Positions 35,847 to 43,914 of a stretch of 64,000 nt of DNA are shown here, piece by piece; position 1 is the stretch's first letter, and each line of letters begins with the position of its first letter. The position numbers were made by a program, and so were the translations under genes. The stretch lies in contig JASGIS010000001.1 in the NCBI GenBank assembly GCA_047601745.1, positions 3,844,001 to 3,908,000 on the forward strand, written 5' to 3'. The notes under the pieces are model-generated. The model saw nothing but the letters and a program-made list of their open reading frames with translations, did not search any database and was not told the origin of the DNA. This stretch comes from JAKPAM01 sp047601745. GTDB taxonomy: Bacteria > Pseudomonadota > Gammaproteobacteria > Burkholderiales > Burkholderiaceae_E.

Positions 35847-36776
35847 GTGCGAGCCATTCGGATCGCCGCGGTCGCGGCGGCGCTGACGGCGGCCGCGACC
35901 GGCATCGCCTTCGCGGCCGGTGCGGTCGGAGCGGCCGGCACGACGAGCGCGACCGGCACGACGAGCGCGACTGGCACGACGAGCGCGACTGGCACGACCG
36001 GCACGACCGGCACGACCGGCGCGGCGGCCGCGCAGGGCCGGTCCTCGCCGGCCGCCTGCCGCGCGACCGTCTACCTGACGCTGGATACCGGCAACATGAG
36101 CCAGGCCGAACGGATCGCCGGCATCCTGCGCGAGCAGGGCGTGCGCGCGACGTTCTTCCTGGCCAACGAGCGCACGCCGCGCGGCGACTACGCGCTCGAT
36201 CCGTCGTGGCAGCCGTACTGGCGCGCCCGCGTCGCCGAAGGCCATGCGTTCGGCAGCCATACGTTCGATCACGTGTATTTCCGGTCGATGGACGCCGGCG
36301 ATCCGTCGCGGGTCGTCGCCCGCCCGCAGTTCGGCGATGAGGCCGGCAAGACCGTTCGCTGGAACGCGGCCCAGGTCTGCGACGCGATCCGTCGGGTCGA
36401 CGACCGCTTCGCGGAAATGACCGGGCGGCGGCTGGACCCGTTCTGGCGGGCGCCGGGCGGCAAGGCACCGCCGGCCGTCATGCGGGCCGCGCAGCAGTGC
36501 GGCTATCGCCACGTGTTCTGGGCGCCGGCCGGCTTCCTCGGCGACGAGCTGCCGTCCGAGCCGGTCTACACGAACGCGATGCTGCTCGAGCGCGCGCTGC
36601 GCACGATCCGCGACGGCGACATCCTGATGGCGCACCTGGGCATCTGGTCGCGCAAGGATCCGTTCGCGCCGATGCTCGAGCCGCTGATCGTCGGGCTGCG
36701 CGAGCGAGGCTTCTGTTTCGCGACATTGAACGAATCGCCGGCGCCCGGCCGCGCCGCGATCGGCAAGGGGGCGTGA
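35847..36776 (+). CDS. Polysaccharide deacetylase (NodB-type), exported
   Basis: A 309-residue carbohydrate esterase family 4 protein starting at GTG. The signal peptide (IAAVAAALTAAATGIAFA) is followed by a Gly/Thr/Ser/Ala repeat tract encoded by 18-bp and 9-bp tandem units (35938-36027). The catalytic domain has motif 1 as LTLDTGNMS instead of TFDDG, motif 2 as SHTFDH, and motif 3 as FWRAPGG. The Asp-to-Thr change removes one usual metal ligand, but I recall the DTG form in a betaproteobacterial subfamily that also shares the GFLGDELPSE segment. Its stop overlaps the next ATG. Confidence 0.85.
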   Translation: MRAIRIAAVAAALTAAATGIAFAAGAVGAAGTTSATGTTSATGTTSATGTTGTTGTTGAAAAQGRSSPAACRATVYLTLDTGNMSQAERIAGILREQGVRATFFLANERTPRGDYALDPSWQPYWRARVAEGHAFGSHTFDHVYFRSMDAGDPSRVVARPQFGDEAGKTVRWNAAQVCDAIRRVDDRFAEMTGRRLDPFWRAPGGKAPPAVMRAAQQCGYRHVFWAPAGFLGDELPSEPVYTNAMLLERALRTIRDGDILMAHLGIWSRKDPFAPMLEPLIVGLRERGFCFATLNESPAPGRAAIGKGA

Positions 36777-37744
36777 TGGACGCGCTCGCCGACGGCTTCG
36801 CCCGCGTGCAGATGTGGCTGTTCGAAGGGGTGGTCCAGCCGCTGGTCTTCAACCTCGGCTGGATGCGCTGGCAGGAAGAGGCGTTCGATGCGACCGAATG
36901 GCTGCTGGCCGGTGTCGTCGAGGTGGCGTTGCTGGCCGTCGTGCTCGGACTGCTGCAACGATGGATGCCGGCCGAGCCGGTCGTCGACCGGGCCTCGGTC
37001 CGCACCGACATCCTCTATACGCTGCTGCACCGGCTCGGCGCCTTCTCGCTGCTGGTGTTCGCGTTGGTGACGCCGCTGATGGATGGCATCGAAGGACATC
37101 TGCGCCTGCTGGGCATCTCCCGGCTCAACGTCGACCAGATCTGGCCGGGCGTCACCGACCGGCCGCTGGTCAGTTTCGCGATCTATCTGGTGATCTTCGA
37201 CTTCGTCGACTACTGGGTGCATCGCGGGCAGCACCAGCTCGAATGGTGGTGGCAGTTGCACGCGCTCCATCACAGCCAGCGGCAGATGACGTTCTGGACC
37301 GACGACCGCAATCACCTGCTCGACGACCTGCTGCACGACGGTCTGTTCGCGGTGCTCGCCGTGTTCATCGGCGTCGGCGCCGGCCAGTTCATGTCCCTGA
37401 TCATCGCCGTGCGCGTCATCGAAAGCCTGCAGCACGCGAACCTGCGCTGGCGTTTCGGCGCGATCGGCGAGCGCCTGCTGGTCAGCCCGAGCTTTCATCG
37501 CCGCCATCACGCGATCGGCGACGGCCATGAGGGGCGGCATCGCGGCTGCAACTTCGCGGTGCTGTTCCCGGTCTGGGACGTGCTGTTCGGCACCGCGGAC
37601 TTTCGTCCGGGCTTCGTGCCGACCGGCATCCGCGACCAGTTGAGCGGGCGCGACTACGGCCGGGGATTCTGGCGGCAGAACTGGCTCGGATTGCGCCGCC
37701 TGTTCGGCGTCGATGCGCGGCCGCCCGATCGCGAGGCCGGCTGA
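36776..37744 (+). CDS. Fatty acid hydroxylase / sterol desaturase family membrane protein
   Basis: A 322-residue di-iron membrane oxygenase. It has several hydrophobic segments and the three histidine clusters of the superfamily: HRGQH, HALHH and FHRRHH, all near expected spacing, plus the late NFAVLFPVWDVLFGT segment. Hydroxylation of a lipid is likely; the substrate is unknown. It overlaps the upstream deacetylase by one base and the EI24 gene by one base, which implies coordinated expression. Confidence 0.92.
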   Translation: MDALADGFARVQMWLFEGVVQPLVFNLGWMRWQEEAFDATEWLLAGVVEVALLAVVLGLLQRWMPAEPVVDRASVRTDILYTLLHRLGAFSLLVFALVTPLMDGIEGHLRLLGISRLNVDQIWPGVTDRPLVSFAIYLVIFDFVDYWVHRGQHQLEWWWQLHALHHSQRQMTFWTDDRNHLLDDLLHDGLFAVLAVFIGVGAGQFMSLIIAVRVIESLQHANLRWRFGAIGERLLVSPSFHRRHHAIGDGHEGRHRGCNFAVLFPVWDVLFGTADFRPGFVPTGIRDQLSGRDYGRGFWRQNWLGLRRLFGVDARPPDREAG

Positions 37745-38523
37745 TGCTCAAGCGTGTGACACAGGCGTTCGCGCAGGGCGTGCGCAGCCAGCTCCAGCCG
37801 GCGATGCTCAAGCTGCTGCTGGTGCCGTTCGCCGTCGCGCTGCTGCTGTGGGCGGTCGCGGCCTGGTTCGCGTGGACGCCGCTGGTGACCTGGCTCGACC
37901 AGACGCTGTTCGATTCGACCGGCGTGATGCGCTGGGTGCAGGCGATGATGGCGCGCATCGGTATCGACGACTTCGGCCGTGCCGCTTCGGCCGTCATCGC
38001 CTTGCTGCTGTGGGTGCCGCTCGCGTTCGTGTCGGCGACGGTGCTGATCGCGGTGCTGGCGATGCCGGCCGTCACGCGTCACCTGGGGCAGCGCGACTAT
38101 GCCGACGTCGCGCGGCTGGGCAGCGCGTGGAACGTGATGCCCAGCCTGTGGAACGCGTCGAAGGCCTTCGCGGTGTTCGCGATCGGTTATCTGGTGACGA
38201 TGCCGCTGTGGCTGATTCCGCCGCTGGCCTTCGTCGTGCCCTGGCTGTGGTGGAGCTGGCTGACCGCGCGGCTGATGCGGCTGGACAGCCTTATCGAGCA
38301 CGCGGACCCGGCCGAGCGGCGCGCGCTGATCGCGACCTACCGGCGCGAATACGGGCTGCTCGGGATGCTGGTGTCGGCGTTGAACTACGTGCCGCCGCTG
38401 TTCCTGATCACGCCGGTGCTGTCGGCGCTGGTCTTCACCCACTATTCGCTGGCCCGGCTGCGCGAGCGGCGGGCGGCTCCCGAACGGATCGCAAATGGCA
38501 TTCGGCCTGATCATCATCGGTGA
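37744..38523 (+). CDS. EI24-domain (CysZ-like) membrane protein
   Basis: A 259-residue membrane protein with four to five hydrophobic segments, an early LLLVPFAVALLLWAVAAW helix and the Trp-rich WLIPPLAFVVPWLWWSWL segment typical of EI24/CysZ-like proteins. CysZ itself is a sulfate transporter, but this branch is not characterised. Its end overlaps the next gene by 29 bases. Confidence 0.85.
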   Translation: MLKRVTQAFAQGVRSQLQPAMLKLLLVPFAVALLLWAVAAWFAWTPLVTWLDQTLFDSTGVMRWVQAMMARIGIDDFGRAASAVIALLLWVPLAFVSATVLIAVLAMPAVTRHLGQRDYADVARLGSAWNVMPSLWNASKAFAVFAIGYLVTMPLWLIPPLAFVVPWLWWSWLTARLMRLDSLIEHADPAERRALIATYRREYGLLGMLVSALNYVPPLFLITPVLSALVFTHYSLARLRERRAAPERIANGIRPDHHR

Positions 38524-39298
38524 CGAGATCCTGTCCGGCAAACGGCAGGACAAGCATTTCGCGAGGATCGTCGAGCTGCTGCGCGCGCGGGGGCTGTCGC
38601 TGGCCTGGGCGCACATCGTCGGCGACGACCGGGCGGCGCTCGTCGAGCTGCTGCGGCGCACGTTCGCCGGCGACGACGTCGTCTTCTGCTGCGGCGGCAT
38701 CGGCGCGACGCCCGACGACCATACGCGGCAGGCCGCCGCCGCCGCGCTGGGCCTGCCGCTGGCCTTGCATCCGGAGGCCGCCGCGCTGATCACCGCGCGC
38801 GTTGCCGAGATGGCCGCGCAGGGGCAGGGTAGCGCCGACATGAACGTCCCGGACAACCGGCAACGGCTGAAGATGGGCGAGTTTCCGGCCGGGGCCGAGA
38901 TCATCCCGAATCCGTTCAACCGGATTCCCGGCTTCCGGATCCGCCATCACTGGTTCGTTCCCGGGTTCCCGGTCATGGCCTGGCCGATGCTCGAGACCGT
39001 ACTCGACACCCACTACCGGCACCTGTTCCATCGCGAATCGGCCGGCGACCGTTCGATGATCGTCCATGGCCTGGCCGAATCGACGATCACGCCGCTGATG
39101 GAGAGCGTCGAGCGCGACTTTCCGATGATCCGCGTCTACAGCCTGCCGTCGGTCGGTCGGGACGGCGGGCGCCGGCACATCGAGCTGGGCGTCAAGGGCG
39201 ACCGGGTCTCGCTGCAGACCGCGTTCGAGCGTCTGCGCGACGGCGTGCTGGCGCTGGGGGGCGAGCTGGGTGAAGAATCCGGCGGCGCTCGAGGCTGA
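38495..39298 (+). CDS. Molybdopterin-binding-domain protein (MoaB/CinA-N type)
   Basis: A 267-residue protein with an N-terminal MoCF/CinA-like domain: FGLIIIGDEILSGKRQDKH, VGDD and FCCGGIGATPDDHTRQAAA, all in the expected order, with the remainder unassigned. Similar proteins are annotated as competence/damage-inducible or molybdopterin-binding; the true activity is often nicotinamide-nucleotide related or unknown. It is the last gene of the five-gene cluster starting at 34691 and starts inside the end of the EI24 gene. Confidence 0.87.
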   Translation: MAFGLIIIGDEILSGKRQDKHFARIVELLRARGLSLAWAHIVGDDRAALVELLRRTFAGDDVVFCCGGIGATPDDHTRQAAAAALGLPLALHPEAAALITARVAEMAAQGQGSADMNVPDNRQRLKMGEFPAGAEIIPNPFNRIPGFRIRHHWFVPGFPVMAWPMLETVLDTHYRHLFHRESAGDRSMIVHGLAESTITPLMESVERDFPMIRVYSLPSVGRDGGRRHIELGVKGDRVSLQTAFERLRDGVLALGGELGEESGGARG

Positions 39299-39316
39299 CA
39301 CGACGCGCCAGAAGGT

Positions 39317-39352
39317 GTCGTAATGCGTCAGCCCGGCGTGACGCATTACGAC
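39317..39352. repeat. Perfect 14-bp inverted repeat
   Basis: GTCGTAATGCGTCA (39317-39330) and its exact complement (39339-39352) flank an 8-base GC loop. There is no T tract on either side, so it is not a standard intrinsic terminator, but it lies between two convergent genes, where a bidirectional stop or an mRNA-end hairpin would be expected. A protein-binding palindrome is the alternative. Confidence 0.7.
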
Positions 39353-39405
39353 GCGCGTCCGGCCGACGCCGGGCCGATCACGGCGAAGGAATGCTGGCGG
39401 GGCCG

Positions 39406-39438
39406 GAAAAAGAAAAAGCCCGGTAGACCGACCGGGCT
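39406..39438 (-). terminator. Intrinsic terminator of the phasin gene
   Basis: On the minus strand AGCCCGGT and ACCGGGCT (39438-39431 and 39424-39417) form a stem with a six-base loop and are followed by a T-rich run interrupted by one C (bases 39417-39406). It lies about 70 bases after the phasin stop. Confidence 0.85.
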
Positions 39439-39504
39439 CAAAGCACCCCTGGAGGAGGAGGCTTCAGGTGGTGCTGGAGGAGACAATCAAACCGCTTCTA
39501 CCGC

Positions 39505-40044
39505 TCAAACAGCAACCGTCTTGCGCGCCACACGCGGCGCGGCCTTCGACGCGGCCACGATGTTCGCTTCAGCCAGTTCAACGGCCTGCTTCGTCGCTTT
39601 GTTGACCTGTTCGAATGCCGTATTGGCAGCCGACACGGCCGACTTGACGAAGGACACGATGCTCTCGGAACCGGCGGGGGCGTTCTTCGCCAGCGTATCG
39701 ATTACCGAGCCGAACTGCTTGTTGCTTTCCGCGACCTGTTTCTCGAACAGTCTAGCAATCTCCGTGCCAGTCTCGTTGGCGATCTCGTAGACCTGCTTGG
39801 CGTACGACGCGAACTTGTCGGTGGCCGGCTGCGCGGCGCTCATCGCGATGTCGGCCAGCGCCTTCGGATCTTTCGCCGCGAGCAGCGCCTTGATCTGGTC
39901 GGCCGATTCGGTCAGCGAGGCCTTGGTCGCCTGCAGATGCAGCTCGGCCAGCTTCTCGAAGCTTTCGACGTATTTGAGCGCGATCGTCTGGAAGGTTTCG
40001 AACGCGGCTTTCTGCATTTGGGCGAATTGCTCGGGAGTCGTCAT
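39505..40044 (-). CDS. phaP: Phasin family protein (PHA granule-associated)
   Basis: A 179-residue phasin of the proteobacterial type: TPEQFAQMQKAAFETFQTIA, then YVESFEKLAELHLQATKASL, AKQVYEIANETGTEIARLFE, and an Ala/Lys-rich C-terminus (KAAPRVARKTVAV). Phasins coat polyhydroxyalkanoate granules. No PHA synthase or depolymerase is in the window. Base composition is slightly less G+C-rich, with more Lys and Glu codons, as expected of a highly expressed gene. The promoter region upstream has a consensus TTGACA box and GCAACAAA palindromes; a terminator follows. Confidence 0.93.
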   Translation of the reverse strand: MTTPEQFAQMQKAAFETFQTIALKYVESFEKLAELHLQATKASLTESADQIKALLAAKDPKALADIAMSAAQPATDKFASYAKQVYEIANETGTEIARLFEKQVAESNKQFGSVIDTLAKNAPAGSESIVSFVKSAVSAANTAFEQVNKATKQAVELAEANIVAASKAAPRVARKTVAV

Positions 40045-40148
40045 GGCGGTTTACCTCACTGTACGGGATGGAGTAGACGGGGCTGCGGCCGGTGATCCGG
40101 CCCGGCGTTCCGGCGCTTGCCGGTGCGTTGCCCCGCCTCGAATTGTGC

Positions 40149-40216
40149 GTTGCAACAAAACACATTGTAGACTCTCGTCCCGGCGTGTCAACACGATTTG
40201 TTGCGCTGCAACAAAT
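40149..40216 (-). promoter_or_regulatory. Phasin promoter with two GCAACAAA palindromic operators
   Basis: Minus-strand promoter: TTGACA (40191-40186), 16-base spacer, TACAAT (40169-40164). Upstream of the -35 lies a perfect palindrome, ATTTGTTGC-GCT-GCAACAAAT (40196-40216). At the expected start site lies GTTGCAAC (40149-40156), whose extended form GTTGCAACAAAA repeats the same half-site. Two related palindromes bracketing a strong promoter suggest a repressor; the PHA-responsive PhaR, which controls phasins in related bacteria, is the obvious candidate. They may also affect the divergent thioesterase gene. Confidence 0.65.
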
Positions 40217-40276
40217 ACCGGAACGAATCCCGGCAAGAACCTCCCGACTCACTCATGCAATAGGGAAATACCAACG

Positions 40277-40765
40277 ATGACCGAGCAGGACGAGCAATCG
40301 GGCGAGGCCGGCGGCGCGCGGCGAGGCCGGACGACCTATCCGGTGCTGTCCGAGGTGACGACCCGCTGGTCCGACAACGACATTTACGGGCACGTCAACA
40401 ACGTCGTCTACTATTCGTACTTCGACACGGTCGTCAATCGCTACCTGATCGAGCAGGGCGCGCTGGACATCCACGGGGGCGAGGTCATCGGCCTGGTCGT
40501 CCAGAGCCGATGCGACTATTTCGCGCCGCTGGCCTTTCCCGATCCGGTGGTCGCGGGGATCAGCGTGGCCCGCCTCGGCAACTCCAGCGTCCATTACCGG
40601 ATCGCGCTGTTCGGGTCGGACGGCGACGAGCCGGCGGCCGAAGGGCGCTTCGTCCACGTCTACGTCGATCGCCATACCCGCCGCCCCGTTGCACTGCCGC
40701 AACGGCTGCGGCAGGCATTGATACCGCTCGTCGATTCATCGGCGGACCGAGGGCGTCCTGCGTGA
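40277..40765 (+). CDS. Acyl-CoA thioesterase, 4HBT hotdog family (YbgC-like)
   Basis: A 162-residue hotdog-fold protein with the 4-hydroxybenzoyl-CoA thioesterase signature TRWSDNDIYGHVNNVVYYSY, including the catalytic Asp, followed by FAPLAFPDPVVAGISVARLG. It should hydrolyse an acyl- or aryl-CoA; the chain cannot be told. It is divergent from the phasin gene and shares a 232-bp control region with it, so a link to PHA or acyl-CoA balance is plausible. The first 20 residues are a polar tail. Confidence 0.92.
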   Translation: MTEQDEQSGEAGGARRGRTTYPVLSEVTTRWSDNDIYGHVNNVVYYSYFDTVVNRYLIEQGALDIHGGEVIGLVVQSRCDYFAPLAFPDPVVAGISVARLGNSSVHYRIALFGSDGDEPAAEGRFVHVYVDRHTRRPVALPQRLRQALIPLVDSSADRGRPA

Positions 40766-40772
40766 CTTTTTT

Positions 40773-40790
40773 CGCGTCAAATGTGACGCG
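40773..40790. repeat. 7-bp inverted repeat downstream of the thioesterase gene
   Basis: CGCGTCA-AATG-TGACGCG, directly preceded by six T residues. As the T run is on the wrong side for plus-strand termination, it is more likely an operator-like site; the half-site GCGTCA/TGACGC is shared with the inverted repeat at 39317-39352. The rest of the gap to the pbpG start (40791-40999) holds a possible TACTAT -10 at 40931 and nothing else recognised. Confidence 0.45.
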
Positions 40791-40999
40791 ATTGGGCGCC
40801 CCGAGGGGCGCGGCGAGGCCGATTCTGGACCGGGCGCGACCAGATGTGACGTCTTTGGCACAAAAGGGCAACTCTTCAGGCGCCGCTTAAGACATAGTTG
40901 TAAATCTTTAAAAACACTGGGTTTTCGGGATACTATTTGTGTCCCGAGTTCAGCGCGGCATGGATGTTGCGAAAGACCTCGGTCTGCCGGAGAGTATTC

Positions 41000-42175
41000 G
41001 TGACAAACTGCCGTAAATCCTGCCATCCATCGTTCAAAATCACCCTTCTATCGGTAATTTCGGCGATATGCCTGCACGCTCCCGGCGTCGGGGCGGCAGG
41101 CGTCGGCAAGACCAAGGCCGGACGGCCGGCCGCGCAGGCGACCAGCCCCAAAGCGGGCGCCAAAGCGCCGACGAAGGCGGCGGCGCTCGCGCCGCGCGCG
41201 GCGAAGGGAACGACGGCCAGCGCCGCCAAGGCATCGGTCCGCGCGGCCGAGCGCCAGACCGCCTCCGTCCACCATGGCGCGGTCCGCCGGGCTGCCCGGG
41301 TGCTGCCGGTATCGGCCGTCTCGACGATCATCGGCCGTCCGTCGATCGGGCAGGCGATAGGCTTGCACGCGGTCGACGACCCGTTGGATCTGCATTCGGC
41401 GGTCGCGCTGGTGGTCGACTCGCGCTCCGGCGAGCCGTTGTTCGAAAAGAACGTCGGCGCGGTCCTGCCGATCGCGTCGATCTCCAAGCTGATGACGGCG
41501 ATGGTCGTGCTCGACGCGAACCAGCCGTCGACCGACGTGATCGAGATCTCGCAGGCCGACGTCGATACCGAGCGGTTCAGCAGTTCGCGTCTGCGTGTCG
41601 GCAGCCGGCTGACCCGCGCCGAGGCGCTGCAGGCCGCGCTGATGGCGTCCGAGAATCGCGCCGCCAACGCGCTGGGCCGCTACTATCCGGGCGGCATGGA
41701 CGCCTTCGTGCAGGCGATGAATCGCAAGGCGGCCAGCCTGGGCATGGTCGACTCGAACTTCGAGGAGCCGACCGGGCTGTCGAGCCGCAATGTGTCGAAC
41801 GCCGTCGACCTGGTGCGGATGGTCAAGGCCGCTTCCGAGTATCCGGTGATCCGGCAGTATTCGACGTCGACCGAGCTGGCGATCGACAACGGCTTTCGCA
41901 CCGTCAGCTTCCACAACACGAACCGCCTGGTCGACACGCCCCATTGGGACATCGGCCTGCAAAAGACCGGCTACATTTCCGAAGCCGGCAATTGCCTGGT
42001 CATGGAGTCCCGGATCGAAGGCCGGCCGGTGATCATCGTGCTGCTCGATTCGGCCGGACGCGGATCGCGCTTCGCCGACGCGCAGCGGATCCGCCGCTGG
42101 ATCGAGGACGGGCCGGTGCGCGCGTCGATCCATCCGGGCAAGATGACCCAGAGCCTGACGTCGCTGGGCTCCTGA
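41000..42175 (+). CDS. pbpG: D-alanyl-D-alanine endopeptidase (PBP7/PbpG)
   Basis: Low-molecular-mass penicillin-binding protein that cuts peptidoglycan cross-links. Counting from GTG 41000 (391 aa), the serine-protease triad motifs are S160-xx-K163, SEN at 217-219 and KTG at 322-324, all intact. The signal region is FKITLLSVISAICLHAPGVG, followed by a long Lys/Ala-rich linker (about residues 35-110) before the catalytic domain. GGAGAG five bases before GTG 41000 decides the start; an ATG at 40964 would lengthen the N-terminus by twelve residues and is the alternative. It stands alone on its transcript. Confidence 0.93.
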   Translation: MTNCRKSCHPSFKITLLSVISAICLHAPGVGAAGVGKTKAGRPAAQATSPKAGAKAPTKAAALAPRAAKGTTASAAKASVRAAERQTASVHHGAVRRAARVLPVSAVSTIIGRPSIGQAIGLHAVDDPLDLHSAVALVVDSRSGEPLFEKNVGAVLPIASISKLMTAMVVLDANQPSTDVIEISQADVDTERFSSSRLRVGSRLTRAEALQAALMASENRAANALGRYYPGGMDAFVQAMNRKAASLGMVDSNFEEPTGLSSRNVSNAVDLVRMVKAASEYPVIRQYSTSTELAIDNGFRTVSFHNTNRLVDTPHWDIGLQKTGYISEAGNCLVMESRIEGRPVIIVLLDSAGRGSRFADAQRIRRWIEDGPVRASIHPGKMTQSLTSLGS

Positions 42176-42338
42176 CGCCCGACCAGCGCTTTTTCATCCA
42201 GCGCTTTTTTCAATCTCCGGGACGCCCGCAGGCACAAAGCCGGGCGTGGGCCGATGCGCCTGTATGCTGCCGCTTGCGGCCAGCCAGCCGATCCGGGCGC
42301 GCCAGTCTCTTCGCGCCCATCTCTCGGAGAACCTTGAA

Positions 42339-42884
42339 ATGATTCGCATCAACGCAATCGCGACGGCTGCGGCCGTCATCGCCGTCGGCGCCACGCTGTC
42401 GGCCTGCAGCAGCATCGGTCTCGGCCGCGCCACGGCGCACGCCCACCTGGCGCCCACCGGGGCCATCTCGCCGAATCCCACCACCGGCACGGCGACCTTC
42501 ACCGCGCTGGAACACGGCGTACGCGTGGCGGGCGAGGTGCGCGGCCTGCCGCCGGGCAGCGAGCACGGCTTCCATATCCACGAGAAAGGCGATTGCGGCG
42601 ACAACGGCAACGCCTCGGGCGGCCACTTCAACCCGGCCGGCGGCAAGCACGGCAAGTTCGGCGCGCAGGGTTCCCACGCCGGCGAACTGCCGAGCCTGGT
42701 GGCCGATGGCGCTGGTGTGGCCCGCTTCAGCGTCGACGTGCCCGCGATCTCGCTGACCGACGGCGCGGCCAATAACGTCGTCGGCCGCGCGCTGGTCGTG
42801 CACCGCGACCCCGACGACTTCACGTCGCAGCCGGCCGGCAATTCGGGACCGCGCATCGCCTGCGCCGTCATCACGCGCGGTTGA
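42339..42884 (+). CDS. sodC: Cu/Zn superoxide dismutase, lipoprotein
   Basis: Periplasmic or membrane-anchored superoxide dismutase, 181 residues. The signal ends with the lipobox LSAC, so lipid anchoring at Cys is expected. Metal-site histidines lie in HGFHIHEKGDC and GGHFNPAGGKHG, and the late part ALVVHRDPDDF and GNSGPRIACAVI contains the last ligand and the disulfide Cys. GGAGA stands before the ATG. A frame open upstream to 42246 was not used. Possibly SoxR/OxyR-related control is not visible in the sequence. Confidence 0.96.
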   Translation: MIRINAIATAAAVIAVGATLSACSSIGLGRATAHAHLAPTGAISPNPTTGTATFTALEHGVRVAGEVRGLPPGSEHGFHIHEKGDCGDNGNASGGHFNPAGGKHGKFGAQGSHAGELPSLVADGAGVARFSVDVPAISLTDGAANNVVGRALVVHRDPDDFTSQPAGNSGPRIACAVITRG

Positions 42885-42958
42885 ACGGCGCGGCCGGGGC
42901 GCGAGAGACTGAGAGCCTTTCGGGCACGGCCGAAAAATTCTCAGCCTCTGACGGCTCT

Positions 42959-43816
42959 TCAGGTTTCGCTGACTTCGTAGCCCAGCGCCTGCGAGATCTG
43001 GCCGGCGGTGCGGCACAGCAGCTCGATCCAGTCGTCCTGGACGAAATCGGCGGGTGCCGAGATCGACAGCCCGGCGACCAGCTTGCCGACGTCGTCGCGG
43101 ATGCCCGCGGCGATGCAGCGCACCCCCAGCTCGAGCTCCTCGTTGTCCCGCGCATAGCCGCGGGCGCGCACCAGCGCCAGCTCGCGATCGAGCCGCACCG
43201 CGTCGGTGATGCTGTTGTGGGTGTGGCCGGCCAGGCCGGTCCGGTTGATGTAGCTGCGGATGTTCTTGGGGTCGTCGGCCGCCAGAAACAGCTTGCCCAC
43301 CGAAGTCAGGTGCAGCGGCGCGCGCCCGCCGACCGCCCGCACGACCTGCATGCCCGAGCGCTCGGAGACCGCGCGCTCGATGTAGACGATCTCGTCGCCC
43401 TGGCGGATCGACAGGTTGACCGGCTGCGAGGTCGCGCGATGCAGCTCGCGCATCGGACCGAGCGCCGCATCGCGCACGCTCAGGCGGGACTTGACCAGAT
43501 TGCCCAGTTCGAGCAGGCGCATGCCGAGCTGGTAGCTGCCGGGTTCGGCCCGGTCGACGAAGCGGGCGATGACCAGATCGTTGAGGATCCGGTGCGCGGT
43601 CGACGGATGCAGGCCGGTGCGCGACGACAGGTCCTTGAGGCTGACCGGGTCATTCTGGGCCGCCAGCGCGTCGAGCAGCGAGACCAGACGCTCGATCACC
43701 TGGATCGCGGTTTTCGGCTCGGCCGCGGTGGCAGCGGCCGACGTCCGCGTCAGCGGGCCCGACGAGGCGGAAACGGAAGGGGGAACGAGGGACGTGGCGG
43801 CGGACGAGCGGCGCAT
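42959..43816 (-). CDS. IclR-family transcriptional regulator
   Basis: A 285-residue IclR-type regulator. After an Ala/Ser-rich tail of about 35 residues come the winged helix (VIERLVSLLDALAAQNDPVS, then LKDLSSRTGLHPSTAHRILN) and the effector domain (YIERAVSERSGMQVVRAVGG, RLDRELALVRARGYARDNEE, GLSISAP). It lies downstream of dgoK on the same strand but has a good promoter of its own with an inverted repeat at the -10 box. Control of sugar-acid use with the neighbouring kinase is likely by position. Confidence 0.93.
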   Translation of the reverse strand: MRRSSAATSLVPPSVSASSGPLTRTSAAATAAEPKTAIQVIERLVSLLDALAAQNDPVSLKDLSSRTGLHPSTAHRILNDLVIARFVDRAEPGSYQLGMRLLELGNLVKSRLSVRDAALGPMRELHRATSQPVNLSIRQGDEIVYIERAVSERSGMQVVRAVGGRAPLHLTSVGKLFLAADDPKNIRSYINRTGLAGHTHNSITDAVRLDRELALVRARGYARDNEELELGVRCIAAGIRDDVGKLVAGLSISAPADFVQDDWIELLCRTAGQISQALGYEVSET

Positions 43817-43845
43817 GACGACGGGATGACACGAAGATTCGATAC

Positions 43846-43882
43846 GGTGGAGGGTTATACCACCCTGTGAAACGTCCCTCAA
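43846..43882 (-). promoter_or_regulatory. Promoter and inverted repeat before the IclR gene
   Basis: On the minus strand TTGAGG (43882-43877), a 17-base spacer and TATAAC (43859-43854) form a sigma-70-type promoter. GGTGG (43846-43850) and CCACC (43860-43864) make an inverted repeat over the -10, which suits autoregulation by the IclR protein. Confidence 0.55.
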
Positions 43883-43914
43883 GCGGCGGAGCCGCGGCAG
43901 GCGGCGCGCCGCCG

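Noticed and set aside
40880..40936. AT-rich stretch before pbpG as a regulatory RNA or riboswitch
   Set aside because: Only a weak TACTAT -10 box and no conserved structure could be recognised.
42900..42945. TTTCGG/CCGAAA hairpin after sodC as an intrinsic terminator
   Set aside because: The stem is short and no T tract follows on either strand.
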